Source of the DNA: Lepisosteus oculatus
Taxonomy: Eukaryota > Chordata > Actinopteri > Semionotiformes > Lepisosteidae
DNA length: 64,000 nucleotides
Direction: 5' to 3'
Assembly (NCBI RefSeq): GCF_040954835.1
Contig: NC_090706.1
Coordinates: forward strand, 39,937,148-40,001,147
Numbering within the stretch: position 1 is the stretch's first letter; every line of letters starts with the position of its first letter. Of the stretch, positions 21,073 through 36,000 are shown piece by piece. The notes under the pieces were generated by a model, which saw nothing but the letters and a program-made list of their open reading frames with translations, ran no database searches and was not told the DNA's origin. Both the position numbers and the translations under genes were made by a program.

Positions 21073-24000
21073 GTAAAGTCAAATCCCCCGGTTTATAGCG
21101 CTGAGAAAATAAATCAGGGGCGCTTCTGGAAACAAAGACCCGGGTTCGGATTCTGGAATTCGAGCCCGTTCGGGTCCGGGACCCGGCTCGTTGTCGGTCG
21201 CGGCCGGCGTCTCCCGGTCTCTAGGAACAAAAACCAAAGTTTGAAGGATTGGATTCGCCTGTTTCGAGATTGATTGTTCGGGGGGCACTTCTGAAATCTT
21301 TAAACTTCGCTTTGAATGCTGAGTGGCAACTTTGTGTGTGTGTTTTTTTTTCTCTCTCCCCCTTCTGCCCTGTGCTGTTTCTTTTTATATAAAAATGGGG
21401 GCTTTTTTTTTTCTCTCGCAAGCCGCTGACATAAGCGAGTAATAATTTTGTAACGCGATGAAACGCGGCGGTGTTTTTTTTAATTACAATATCAAAAATG
21501 TCGATATTTGTTCTGTCAATGATTAATAATCCCTTTTGTGTGTGCCGTGTCGAGTTTGCTCCTCGTTTTCCCAACCCCCCACACTAAGACATGAAAGAAG
21601 TTTTCTTTGAAATTATTTTTAAAAAAGCTTTTTTTGTGTGTGTGTGTGTTAAGCTCTATTTTCTCGGGCATCTGTAAATAATCAGAGAAACCCCGATGTA
21701 AACCAGATTGTTTTGTTTCGGACCGAGTTCGGTTTTAGTTTTAATTTCGGGTGTTTTTTTGACCGATCCTTTATAGATAAACCGGAGCGTGAACGTTGGA
21801 ATTATCGATATCAATTTTACTTAAAAATTAAAAACCCTGCTGGCATAACTAGGTGGAGCATTTGATTTATTACATAAATGGCCGGCTTTTTTCTCTCGAG
21901 TTTTTAATTTACTCTCAAACTGTACTTCCCTTGTACAGTTGAAGGAATTTGAAGGAATGCTGGTGTTGAGGAATAAATTACTGTACTTTGTACTTGCATT
22001 TTTTTTAGATTACCGGATTAGCACTTCTCCTTAAACAATTCAGTTCGGTTTTTTTTTGTAGCGAATTAATGTATTTTCAGCGTTTTTCCCCCACTTGGAG
22101 AACACGTAATTTGGCTATGAAAAAAACGTCATTGTATCGTTTTTAATGTGAAAACGACTAACAAAGAATATGGTCGACCAAGGGACGGAAGCATTTGAAA
22201 AATTAAACAATTAATAATACCGTAGAGATATTATGTATGCTAGTGGAAAGTTTTTCGGATATTTATTTAATGATACACTTTGAAGGATGATGGGAATTCC
22301 CAAGGTCACTATAGGCGCTTGAAGTATGAATTTATTCCATATCCTTGACTTCCTCTCAGCTAATTTTTGGAGCCATTACACATCAGGCGCTGACGAGTCC
22401 AGGTGTAGCTGTTTTGTTTAAAACCCAGATATTCAAACAGTTACATAAACGGAAGTGTATTTTCGCAGTTTCGTGGGAGAACTGAATATCACGCCGTATG
22501 TGCGAGTGAAATATGAATAGAGACACACATCTGAGGGGGGAAAAAATACGGTTTCGTATTTTGGCCCTCGGACAGAAATGAAAGTAGGAAATATATATAT
22601 ATACCGGCTATAAAAATGTGAAATGGTCACGTGGAATCATTTGTTTCGCGTCGTTCTGTCTGATCAATATGTCTCTTTTTATTTATTGTTTGCATTTGAA
22701 AACTTGAATGTTAAAAGGTTCCGTAGCTGTAAAGTGAGTGTTATTTTCTAATTGCCGTTTTGGCAATACAGTAATATGGCAAATGGCACATTTTGGTAAT
22801 ATCCAGAATGTCTTCTGTTCGTCCTCTCTTATCCACACGGGGTATATTAGAGGAGCAGTGTGTCTTGCTCAAGGCACACCAGCAGTGTCTCACCTGGGAT
22901 TTAAACCTGTAACCTCCCTGTTACAGTTTTGAGCCCAGACCCCTGCCCACTGGCCACACTGCCTCCCCTGTATATACCTCAGAAGGATGGAGTCACTGTG
23001 TGCTGTTTGTTTCAACTCTATAGCTGTATTCCTCAGCTCCACTGAACAGCGTTATAGGAGTACTGGTCTTGAACCAGACTGTGAAATATAATACTGTATG
23101 TAATTATTACCTTTTGACGTGGAACGCCTGTGGTAGGCAGGCGATATGTGATGGTGAAAAATTCACTTTTACGCCTGTGTAAATACTACACCCCAGGACT
23201 CCGGCCTTAATCCTGGGGAGCCCCAGTTCAGTGCATTTCGTAGATCACCCTAGATTGTGGTTTGCTAATGGGGTTGGGGGAAAAGTGCATGTTGTTAATC
23301 AATTGATTCACTAAATTAGTTGCTGGTTTCGAGCAGGTCTGTGTCTCCGCGAGAAGCTGATAGTGATGGGAGTTTGAGCTCTGTTGCACTCAGTGCAGAA
23401 GAAGAGCGATAAAGTTCAGTCTTGACTCTAATTGAGGAGTAGCATATATTGGAAAACAGAATCAGGAAACATTTGTAGGCAACTGTGAGATTTCATCTGT
23501 GTTTTGAAAGAGACAGGGGTTGAATGTTTCTCCTGGTTCTGCTGGTCCCAGTGTCTTGGGTGAGTTCTGGTAGTTAACCCTTAAGTGACGTTAAAATCTG
23601 AAGGACTGAAATGTTTTGGGCTTTTAAAGAGTGCAGAGTTTTATTCTTGCTGTTAAGTGCGTTTCAAAGCTGTAACGTTTGTTTGGCTGCTGAAAAGGGA
23701 TGCTGCCAATTAGGCGAGCTGTTGATGGATTCAAGGGTTTCAGCTAAGGGTCACAGACCCAGCCAATCTTATGCTCCTGTGGAGATAGAGGGGAGCGAGT
23801 GTGGGGTGTACTTGGTAAATACAAATGGCAGTGTGTTGGATGTGGGACTCGGGAGTTCACAGGCACGCGGGGCTGAAACTGGCCTAACGATGAGTTTATA
23901 CACGGTTTCAGACAAATCAGTATAACACTCTCTATTACCAAACATGCTGGAGACCCCCAGTTCAGCACATTTCGCAGGTCACCCTAAATCACAAGTTTCT

Positions 24001-27000
24001 AATGCTTGGGGGTACTTGTATGTCATTAATCAATTAAGCAATTAGCATGTTTAGTTAAAGCCAGCCAGAGTCGCTTTAGTTTGAAAGGCATTGGGATTTA
24101 TATTCTAGATGTTTTTATTGATTTAATCTAGCAAAAATTACTTTTTGATTGACCAGTTGTGCCACGTGTTTAGAAAGGGGCGATTTAATGGGTACCCCTC
24201 GAACTTTCTGGAACTCCTATACTGTTATAGGCAACACCTGCCTTGGGGAGACAGAGGGGCTCTGTGAATAGTGCACCAAAGACTTTTTGTTTGTAATTTT
24301 ATGTAGTCTAACGTGTCTGTACTGTATTTAGAGCATCTTCATCTCTGGTGTAATTTGAAATTGAAAATCAAGTTTAAATTTCTACTATCTCCTTCTTTCT
24401 TTTAACTTAAAAGCTCTTGAACTGCTGAAAAATGTGGTACAAATCTTACTGGCAGTATACGGACGAATTAAGAATAGACCCTTTGCTGCCCCTTACTTTC
24501 AAACAATTATTATAGAAAGCAAATGCTAGAAGCAATGATGGCAAAGTGTACAGCCTGTATTAATAAATGCAGACTTACATCTTGCAAATACAAATGTCAG
24601 GAGTCTGTGTGGTCTGTGTTGACCAGTTCAATTCTCAGTTCATTGTGTGGTATTAAATCACATTTATTTTTTCACATGTTGTGTGTGACTGTATTTGCTC
24701 TTAATCAAACACATGTTAGTCTCTGCTGTGGTCTAGTGTTCTACCCTTCTCACATCTGTCGGTGATGTGATGTTCAAGGAAGACCTGCCTGGGACAAGAG
24801 CAGAACTTCTTTGATAACATCAGAAAGAGCCAATGCTTCAATTAAAAAGGAATGCAGGTTAAAAGGTGAAGATATTCACGGACTCCATCAGCTGCTTTTC
24901 TGTTTCGGCAAGGGAAACAGTACCTCCTGTTACTGCAGCAGCAGTAGAGCTCATGGAAGTCCTCCATTGCTGCGTGTTACTCAGCAGGTATTTAGGCTCG
25001 TGACTTTGTGATCAAAACTTTTAAAAAGAACTGGGAAGAACTTCTAAAGGAAGCTGAGAACTCTCTCAGCAACTGTTCATGAACAAATGAAAAATTATAT
25101 GCCCTCCTAGTATGATATTTGACTTCTGTTGGCAGTCTTGCCTGCTCTGAAAGAGTCTTGTGCAAGTGAACTGCTACCTTATTCCAGGGAATCGCTGGCC
25201 ATTCAGTTGAAACCTGTCTCTCTCTCTGGCCCCCAGGAGACTGAGGCAGTTGTTGGTGACTTCGGGGGAATTGATTTCGCATGTCCTTCTGAAACACAAA
25301 ATGAGCCAGGTTTATCACAGGTGCTGTGCCAAGGCTCCGTCTGTGGAACCTGTTGTGTGGATTCGACTGGGTTGCTTAGATTTTTGCCATTTGAAAAGGT
25401 GTATCACAGAATATTAGGATTGTTATCTGTGCGTAAATAGCTGTACTTTACATCCTAAATCGTCCTTCTGACTAAAAGTGTTCTTTAATGTTTTAAATGC
25501 TTGCTTCCACAAGATCCCACAGCGCTGTGTTGTCTGTGTGAGCACAGCCCAGCATTAAGTAACCCATCCAATACTGACACCTTTTTCGTATCGGAAGATT
25601 TGAGACCATTCTGGGTGAAAACGCTCGCCTGACAATTTCCGAAACTCCTGGGTCAAACCCGCTGCTTCTACTAGCTCTTGAGAGGCTGCTGCTGCCTTTC
25701 AGAAAACTGGGAACACAGTCTTTCTGGAGCTTTGCAAATCCCCTTGTTGTTATTATTTGTGAGTTTTGTTCCCCTTAATTAGAACAGTATTAGAAAACAT
25801 CATTCTAATGTGCAGATCATTGTAGTGTACAAACTGAAAAACATTTAATGATTAAGCTTCCCCCCAAAATCCAAATCACCCAGGAAAGAGGGGCAGTCCA
25901 CATTTCTAGGAAATATGAGAAAAGGGACAGTTTAATAGGTGTTTCTCAGAAGTACTTAACATTATATGGTGCAGAATTCAACTGGCATGCATCTTTTAAA
26001 AATGTTTATGACCAGGATTGAGTGAAGGTTTATTCCCTGCTGGAGAGAGAAGAAAAGAAACGTGACATTTTGGCTGTGGAGCCACCCAGAGAAGGCTCCA
26101 CAGCTGAGACGTTGTTTCTTTTCTTCTCTCTCCAGCAGGGAATAAACCTTTACTCGCTCCTTTGCAGCCTGCGCCTGCTGACGCAGCTCCCTGCTGGAAC
26201 TCCATGTCTATGACCGGCTGCTTTGGAAGAACAGGGAATAGGTCTGGGCCAGTCTGCGCTGGTTAACCCCTGGGGGCGGAGTGGCGGTGGCTCTGTGGCT
26301 CAGGATCTGCGCCCGTGGTTGCCGGTTCAAATCCCGCGGCCGGCAGAGGAATCCTACTCCGTGGGGCCCCCGAGCAAGGCCCTTGACCCCAGCCGCTCCA
26401 GGGGCGCCGTATGAACGGCCGACCCTGCGCTCTGACCCCCAGCATCTCTCTCTCTCCCCCCGCCTGTGTTCCTGTGTGTCTCATGGAGAGCAGGTTGGGG
26501 TATGCGAAAAGACAAATTCCTAATGCGAGAAATTGTGTACGGCCAAGAAAGTGATGTCTCTCTTAACCCAGGTGAGGCGCTCCGGCCTCTTGTGGCTGCC
26601 TGTGTCAGAGGTGTGACCAGGCCGCCTCTCCTCCCTTCTTCTCCGCAGTGGTTGGGGGCTCCCTGCTGCCTTCGTGGCTCCTATGCTTTCTACAAGTCCT
26701 TCCGCTGCTGCGGCGAGGCGGGGCGCCGGCCGGGCGTGTGGCGCCTGGGGGAGTTCTACTTCGTGCGCTGCGGCCCGCTGGAGCCCGTCTGCATCGCCGA
26801 GGTCACCCTGCTCTGGGAGGACCAGTCGCAGCGCCACCTGCTGGCCAGCTCGCGCCTCTACTTCCTCCCCGAGGACACGCCGAAGGGCCGGACGGGAGAG
26901 CACGGAGAGGTGAGGGGGAGCGCAGGAGGGCACGCTCTGCAGGTCAGCTGTGACGAGGCATTCATCACTAAATAACCATCATCATAATTATAATTACGCT

Positions 27001-30000
27001 TATACAGCGCTCTTCTGCACACTCCACTCAAAGCGCTTTACAGGTTAAGGGGACTCCCCTCCACCCCCACCTGGTTGATGCGATGGCAGCCGGAATGCGC
27101 CACACGGCGGGGGGGAGCAGAGTGATGAAGCCAGTTCAGAGAGGGGGATTATTGGGAGGCCAGGGGGAAATTTGGCCGGGACAGCGGGGTAACAGCCTTA
27201 CTCTTTTCGAGAAACACCCTGGGATTCTCACCATGGGAAGGACGGTGCCTTTTTTTTTTTTTTTTTTTACAGTCTAGTGTCCCCGTCACTATAATGGGGC
27301 ATTAGGCCCCACACAGACCGCAGGGTGAGCGCCCCCTGCTGGATGACTAAAGGATGGGATTGTTCTGTTTCGAGATCTCTGGAACGGGTTTTGCACGACA
27401 GGATGGAGGCATTTATTTTTACGTGTATAATCCCATACCGGCTTGAAGACCGTGTCTCGAATACTGTGGGGAGCTGAGAAAAGGAGCTGCTTCACTTTGC
27501 AAGGGAGCAAGTGAGACCTTTAAGGGGACTTAAAGAGGCTTAAGGCTGTTTCATGTTGGTCGGAATTATAAACGCTGTGGCCCCTTTCGCTTGTTCAGTT
27601 CCCAGAATCTCATCGGTGCGTCTTAAAAGATCACGTACGTGCAGCACCGACGTTGTAGCCAGGATGCTCTGTGTCGCAAAGCGTCTGGGGTTTCCTGTCC
27701 TGAATTGCTCCCAAACCCCATTTCTGCATGCTGCAGCGTTTCAGTGTAATTCCCGATCTCGAAGAGGCCATCTGGTCCACATACAGAGGGATAGAAACAG
27801 CCCCTCCCTGCCCTGATAAATGATCTGCTCCCCTTCGCAAACCCACCCGAAAATAACCGTCCTGTGTGACTCTACTTTTTCACACATAGGCAGCCCTCGT
27901 CCTGGAGAGGGACCTATACAGAGAGATCAGGCTGATCTCCTTAAGCCAATGAGCACCATGTAAGTGAACCCCATTGAAATGAGGGTCCCGGGGGACTCAA
28001 ACTTTAGGTCCTTGGGTTAAGACCGTTTTGTCGGTCCCAAACCACGTTTTTGTTTTGTGTGCGTTTTGAGCATTTGACCACGAATCCTCAACATTTGCAT
28101 TGACACCCGCAGCAGCGTGGAATGCTCTCCGTGCGTGGGGCTGCTGGGAATGGGGTGCGAAAGCTGACAGATGGCGGGGTGCAGGCTGCAAAGCGACCTC
28201 ACACGGGTGTAAAAAAGTCTGGAAGTTGATCTAGGGGTAAATGCACCACCCTCTCTCTGGATGAACGCTGGTGCTGAGTAAGTGCCTGATGTGTAGCTTT
28301 TGCTGCTGCTGTTTCCTTGCCTGCCGTGATGCGTCTGCGTCTGCGTCTGTACTGTGGACTGCTGGTCACACCTAAGCCAGGTGTCAGGCCCACCCTACAG
28401 GCTCATTATCCTCTTATTAACTCCATCCATTCGTTATCCAGAGGCCTCTCATTAGGCGAGGGTCAGATGCCTGGCGTGTGTGTGTTCTGGATAGACAGGG
28501 TGGACCTTATTTATCGTTGAGTTTCAAATCATTTCGAAGGGAATGGTCACCTGCAAGGAGTAAAAATGTTATTGGTGTTTAAAGGCCAAATTCCACAGGT
28601 ATTTCTGTGTCTCACTTTTTACTTTTGCAGTGTACATAGTCTCCATGACAGGGTTTTGAGGGCACAGAGGGTGACCCTGCAGTTATGTGGTCTCAGTTGT
28701 GGTTCTGCAAAATTGAGGAGCTGGAGTGTTGTGCACTAGCCTGAGTATTTTTAACTGAGACAGGAAGTAAAATATGCAGGATCCAGCTATCAATTTCTAT
28801 GTTCTCTTTCATCCTTATGTGCATCTCCATCTAGTCAGGTTTCTTTTTTCTGTATGATGGAGGAAGGCCCTACAAATACGCCAGCATTCATGCTTTCTTG
28901 GGAAACTGCAACGCCTGTAATCAAATCCAGTCTTTGTTTACTGAAAGATAGTTGAGTCATCAGACTTGTTTTCAGCCCCGTCTAATCGCAGGAGTGACGA
29001 AACACAAGGGCTGATTGGCAGTAATGATTAATTAAAGAAGACAATCAGTTTTCAGGCCAGGTGATTACGTTAGGGTAGAAGATGAAGTCGTCAGAAAGAG
29101 AAGAATCCTGAAGATCGTCAGCGCGTCTTGGGCACGCCGACTTCAGCAGGATTCATTGAACGACATGTTTGTGTCATTGAATAGATTGCTCGTTAGAGCG
29201 CTGAGGTTGTGTGATAATCCAGCCTGTGGGGTGTCAACAGGCTCTTTCTGGGTTTGCGACGAAGAAGCTGGAAGGCATAGTTAAAAATGAGCGCAGGAAT
29301 CTGTGATGGTGGAGAGAATGTTACGTACACACTTGAATTTCTATTTCTGTAATTTCATTTCTCTGCCAGCATCTGCTCTTTTAAAGATGAAGTCGTAGGC
29401 TTTTCAGGAATTTGAGCATTGCACTGTCCCAGTAGTAATCTGAGCTATATGAGAGACCGTGTAATTTCCCTTCCTAACAGTGATCTTTGTTTTTAGTTTG
29501 CTGAATTAACCTTCTGCGTGTGCGTGTGGGGGGGTGCTTCTTGCTCCTGTGATGTGCACTTTGACCCCCGAGTCTTCTTGTCCAGTGCACTGATGTCATA
29601 GGGAACAGAAAGCTGGTGCTGATCATGTTTTGTTTTTCTGGAAGGGTGAGATGTCCCATGGAAGGTACACCCTATACAGTGTATCCTGTAAGGAGCATGC
29701 AGTGCACGAGACTTCCATTGAGCAAAATAAAAAGCAACGTTTTAATTGTCAGGGAAATCAATGAAAATAAATATGGATGAATTACTTGGAAAAGCAAAAA
29801 GCACAGCAAGGCACATTTTTTTTCTCCTTTGAGAATATGAGAATAGAAAAATAAAACCCTCTGAAAATGAGCTCAAGTCTGGTTAGTGTGATGCATAGTC
29901 TTTGCAGAAAAGTCCGTCTTTTTTTATGAGCAATCTGCCAGACACAATAGGATCAGGTAAGAGATACTTGTCTTATCTGTCTGACTCGCAAGGAATGGAA

Positions 30001-33000
30001 TTTGAAAACCCTTTTGGAAATGGCAAACAGGCTCCCCTTCATCTCGTCTTTGTGAGAGATGTAACTGTGCTCATTTCTTATAGCCTGCGGGCAAGGTGTT
30101 TCATTATCGCCATTAACAGCCTCTGAATGGCAGTCGGTCACGCATCGGGATCTTCTTGTGCCTCACAGAGCTGTAAATGTGTTTGTGTTCCGAAGAGGGA
30201 ACTGGAGTTATGATTAAACTGCTAAGATCTGGTCCTTGTAGTCTTATTTTTCTATATGCAGATGCATCCACACCCTCTTGTTTCAAATGTGTAATGGACA
30301 GATCAGCTCAAAGAAGTCCTTTTTCAAATAAAAAACATCAGTTTTATACAGTGCCATACAACTCTTGGATAAGTAAGGTCTTAAAGGAAGAGTGGATTGT
30401 ATGATTGATAGTAGATTTGCCCAAGACAAAAATTGATCACACAGAAGTATGTGAACAGATTATTCAGTCCTGGGTTCACCAGGAAGATTTGTAAATAACT
30501 GAGGAGGATTTATGCATGTGTTAAATTTCTGGTTATTCCAGTTATTTAGTGAAAAATTCATTCATTTGGTTACGATGGATACATAATGCTGGAATTCAGA
30601 TGTATGCGAAACATTTCTGTGGCTTCAGCCAGCTTTGCTGGTGTTGACTTGAAAGAAGCAATTAAGCTGTCATTTCTGATGACTTAGTAGCAGTTGTAGT
30701 AGGGCTAACGTATCCTGTGATTAAGCTGTCAAAATAATGGCTGAATAATGTTCAGACGGACTTTGTTCTGAGCTGTGCAGCTCGTCAACATTTTCACAAG
30801 TGAAAAGGTGGCCCTGGTACGAGGAAGGTGCAACAGACCAGTGAGCTCTGTGGTCTCCAGCGCGTGTGTCTGTGTGAATGCGTGTGTCTGCGCATGTGTC
30901 TGTCGCGGCGGATTCCCATTGCGTGTTGTCTGATGCCAGGATGAGGTTCTGGCCGTGTCGAGGAAGATCGTGATCCGGGTGGAGGACCTGGTGAAGTGGA
31001 CCTGCCCAGAGCCCGTCGGCTGGGGGAGGACCGGAGAGAAGGACAGGGAGCCCAGTGGGGTGCAGACGGAGGGGACCCCCCGGCTGCTGGGGGCTGGGGA
31101 CTCGTCTGAGGAGCGATCTCAAGGTACGTCTGCCCTGAAGGAACCCGCCCGCCATCTAAAAATGTATTTCACACGTATTTAGCTCAGCTTTCTCATTATC
31201 ATTGAACCGACGTCTACACCTGGGAATAAGTAGGCAGCGATTATCCGGTTTGCTCAGCTCAGGTAGGGAGGTGAGATCTGACTCGAAATGCACAAAAACC
31301 AGACGTGATTTTCTTGGGGGGCGAACGAGGAGCTCAAGGTGGTGGTGCACCCTGGGGACAGATGGGCTGTGCGTCTGCGTCAAGACGCATCGCAACCGAG
31401 AGGAGGTTCGGCCCAGCTGGTCCGTTAGCTGGTGGGAAGGCTGTTGATTCAAGGGATCTCTGCTTGTCGTTTCTTGATCGAAAGTAACGAGGTGGCTGGG
31501 CAGCGTGTTCCTCGTTCCCTGTAATGCTTTGCACCCTGGCTGCTCGGGTCAGTTAGCTGCTAACCGCCAAGCGAGCCGCCTGTGTCCAGCCTGACGCTCT
31601 GCGTTCCCCGGCGGGTGCCGACCGTGCCGTGACCTCTGTGTCTTGCAGGCGGGGGGGCAGAGGAGTGCCTGCGGGTGAAGGTGCTGAGCTACCCCCAGTA
31701 CTGCCGATTTCGCTCGCTGCAGAAGCGCATGCAGGACCGGGCCCGCGGCCCCGGCCTGCGGGACCCCCACCTGCTGGCCCTGGGGGGGGTCCGGGTGTCC
31801 AGCCGCAACACCAGGATCCTGTACTGCCGGGACACCTTCAACCACCCCACCCTGGACAGCAACGCCAGCGTCTGGACGGAGTTCGGTACGTCTGCGAGCG
31901 CGCCCCGTCTGCTTCAGCGTGAGCCGGGCCAGTACCTGGAGGGGAGACTCCTGGGAAAGCTGAGGCTGCTGCTGGGAGAGGTGTTAGTGGGGCCAGCAGG
32001 GGGCGCTCACCCCGTGGTCTGTGTGGGTCCTAATGCCCCAGTATAGTGACAGTTAGACTATACTGTAAGCTGGTGCCGTTCTTCAGAGGAGACGTAAAAC
32101 CGAGGTCCTGACTCTCTGTGGTCATTAAAAATCGGCATGTTTCTCGAAAAATTTCCCTTTGGCCTTTACCAACCATGATTTGTAGGTCCAAAAACTCAAA
32201 ACTCTTTTTTTTTTGACACAGCGACGGGTGTGTTACGTTACTGTAGAAATCTGACTGGATCGAGGGAATCCAGTTCAAAGCTCGCACCACTAAACAAATA
32301 AACAATGTAAATACAAATTTAGAAGGATTACAACATCCTTTTTAGTTACCTTATTCAGATACAAAAAAAATAATTCATAGTTTTGTGTAGCTATGAATTA
32401 GTGCCAGGTGAGGTTTGTCATGATTGTCAACCACTTTCTTTTGCTGAAAAAGCATCAGAAGCCTGCAGATGAGGCCTCTGGTCCTTTTCTCTTGTTTGTA
32501 ATGGGGCCAATTTTGTCCCAGGATGCAACTCTCTCAGCCTGAAGGGTCGCACTCGGAAGAGGAAAGGGAGGGATGGGAAGGGGGTGGAGTCTCGGCATCA
32601 CAGCCAATCAGAAGCTTGGATCGAGCGAATGAAGGTAGGCCAGCATGCTGCCTCGCAACGATGGGGACCTGGGGTGCTATTTGCATAGAGTTTGCATTTG
32701 TGTGGATTTCCTCTGGATGCTCTGGTGTCCTCCCACAGTCCAAGAACATACTGGAAGGGCCCAGGCATGAGTGTGGGCGTGTTTGTGTGTGTGTGTTCCC
32801 TGCGAGGGACTGGCATCCTGGCCAGGCTGTACCGCTGCCTGCTGGGAGGTGCTCTAGTAATCCCTGGAAGAAGCATTTAGAAAAAATGGATGGCTGGATG
32901 GACGTGTTGGGGCTGCACTAAAGAGGACCAGACGCGTGAGGGGCGTGCGGCTCACTCTCTCCCCTGGTCTGTGGCAGGAGAACGTGATGGGCAGCGTGGA

Positions 33001-36000
33001 GGCGCAGTGCGAGAGCACCTGGCTGCCCCAGGCGGAGGAGCAGCACTTCCTCGACCAGCTCTATCTCTTCATGGAAAGCAGGGGCTCCCCCATCTGCAAG
33101 GTGCCCAACCTGGGCTTCAAAAAGAGTGAGTACGCAGCCCGGGCCCCGCCCCAGGGCCACTTCCTGCTTCCTGTCCCCGGCCCTGGTCACTTCCTGCCTT
33201 GTGGAGCTCTCAAAGAGACTTCGGTCTTCTCTTGCTCATCTGGTGGGTACCAGATGAAAGTAATCTGCCTACAGTCCAAAAGACTGACGCATCACCCTGC
33301 TGTACCAGAACTATTCCCAGATGTTGGAAAAATCCTATTGTAAACCCACAGTCCCTCTAGTACGGTTCAGTCCCACAAACCACCAACCTGAGGGCAGTCC
33401 TAGAAAAATGGGACAGTTACAGATATTTCAGAATTTAGTACCAGCTGTTGTTGTTGTTGTTGTTGTTACTTCTGGGGGCCCGATGCACTGGATTTTGGCC
33501 TATACAGGCTGGATCTACTTTTATTACAAAATGTTGTTTTCAGAATTCAGACACCTTAGCGTAATTGTATGCCTTCTCAATGTGTGGAATAGAACTGGAA
33601 CAGGAGAAAATATGGCTGGCTTCACAAGTTCAAAATGCTTTTGTTTTGAAGACGAGCAGCTGTAGTTTTGCTCAGCGACGACCTAATACGGTTCCTGTGG
33701 TCAGACCTGTACTGCTTTTCTCCGCAAACGTCTTTCTTTAACGTGCAAGATCACCGTGAGCTGTGGTTTACAAAGTGCTTTGCCATCCTCTGTATTCTCT
33801 AACCACACAAGAGATAAACAGAGCTGTGTGTTTTGATTATCCTGTTAGTGAGTATAAACTGTGCAGAAGACAGATGGACAACATCAGCGAAGTCAAGAAA
33901 CTAAATTGTAATATAAAATAATTTGGATAGGACTGTCTGGTTATCTGTAGACGTTTCCTGTCCTCATTTAATTTGTTTAGAAAATCTCAGATTGAGGGAA
34001 CAAAGCCAGTGATTTAAATGTTTTCCTAAAAGACGAAAGCCTCGAAGTGTTGATGTACAAGCCCAGTGGGTGATGTTTGTTTAATGTGCCAGCACACTGC
34101 AGTAAATGTGTTTCACATCGGGTCTCAGCCCTTTCGCTCACGACTCTGACTCATTTCGTGTGCGTTTTCTTTTTCCAGTTGACCTCTTCCTTTTGTTCAC
34201 GGTTGTCAAGAAGATGGGAGGATACGAGACGGTAAGCAATAGTTTGGGCGCGGGTTCGTTTGCGTGTGCGGTTCAGCGAGAGCGCGGGGGCCTGAGGACG
34301 CCTTGACGGCGGTCAGCTGCGCTGCCGGAGAGCTTTCTTCTGCCCCTTCGGGATTGCACGACGGATTCCCGGACCACTGTGCCTCTAGCCGTTATCGTTC
34401 AAGTTACTTCAGCCGATCAACGCTAAGGTCTAAATAAATATCGAATGATGCAATAATGCTATGAATAATTCTATATGCATCATCATTCTGATGGATCATG
34501 TTGATGTGAAACAATGAATGAGTCCATGAGTAAACGGACTGCGTGCTCGAGTGGTGGCTGTGACTGAGCCCGGGAGAGGCAGGGCGTCTCGGGAGCCGCG
34601 GCGGCGATGCGCGCTGGGGGTGGCCTGTGACCGTGTGCGGGGACCGTTGCAGGTGACGGCGCAGCGCCTCTGGAAACAGGTGTACAACGAGCTGGGGGGC
34701 AGCCCGGGCAGCACCAGCGCGGCCACCTGCACGCGGAGGCACTACGAGAGGTGAGTGGGGGCTTTTATCTTTGGGTTGCACTGACATTTCCAGATCCGGT
34801 GTTCGTTTTATATTAAATACTGTATCTTAATTCAGTGTTGCCTTTCATCTTAAAATATATATTTTGTATTTGCCCCTCTTCTGACATCTTCGGGTCACGA
34901 AGTTGTCCTTTATTTGAAGGTATAAAATTATCACTTAAAAAATGATCCGGATTCTCTCAGTCATTGATGTGACTGAAAACTTGCGATGTTCAGTCTTAAA
35001 TTCTGGGTTACCTGAGTACGACAAAATGCACACAGAAGCCAGATAAGTAAACAGACTATTTTGTTCTATGCAAGAACCAGGCATAAAAATAGTGCATTTC
35101 TAGACTATAAAAGGGTTGCTTACTGCTTTTTGTGGTTTAGGACGTACATTTTTAAGCCAATTGCTGTTCTTTTAAAAAAATTTGCAGTCTTATGATAAGC
35201 CAAAAAACATGGCCATTTTCAAAATGAGTGTATTTGAGTCCTTTGTTTACTGCATTTCCTTCAGGTAGCATGTTTCTGATGAGCATTACTTATCTGATGC
35301 ACAGAAGAATTATGCTATAATCAAGAGTAATCCACGAAACAGCCTTACTGAAAGTCTCCTTAGTGTCTTGTCTGCGTACCTCTCCAGAAATGTAGTCCAA
35401 ATGTCATGTTTATCACCCCATCTGGGCTGATAATTATGTTCATTCACTGTAATGTACTGCACACTATTCTGGATGTGCAAGCAACAAGAACAAAGCTTTG
35501 CAGGACCTTTAGTGTGGAGCACTGATCAGGCGTCTGTATTTATAACTGCAAGGCTCTGGGTTCTAAACCCAGGTGAGACACTGCTGTTGTACTCATGAGC
35601 AAAGTACTTCATTCACATTGGTCTAGTGGGATGCCGAGCTGTATACAGGTGTCCAAATATAAGTCCCTTTTATAAAAGCATCAGCCAAGTAAATGAACCT
35701 TTCAGGAAACTACTGAAGGTTTGCTTTCACCGAGTCCATTGTAAACACTACAAGAATGCAGCTCTTTCTGCAATGAGGGTAAGCTCTTACACTAGTAGTT
35801 CATATACAGCCGCCACCCTTTTTATAAAGTCTTAATTCTGCAGAGTGACTTATAACAATGTTTAAAAAAACAATTCAAGTAAAACATAATGGCAAAGACA
35901 TTTCATTTAAAAGGTGTGGTTTTGAAATTGCCCCTGGTTGTTAGGCTCGGTGCACCTGCGGGGACAATCATGTGACACTTTTCCTGAAAGGAGCAATAAA

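Larger units (their letters stand above)
21073..26648 (+). other. arid6 intron 1
   Basis: The start is GC-rich and CpG-bearing, then AT-rich with T-tracts. It holds a minus-strand SINE fragment (22.85 kb), an inverted-repeat element (26.02-26.16 kb) and a full tRNA SINE ending 76 bases before exon 2. No coding exon is supported inside. Confidence 0.6.

Noticed and set aside
26268-26345. tRNA gene
   Set aside because: It has A- and B-box-like words but is followed by a SINE body with a second 3'-end copy at 47.9 kb; no cloverleaf was worked out.
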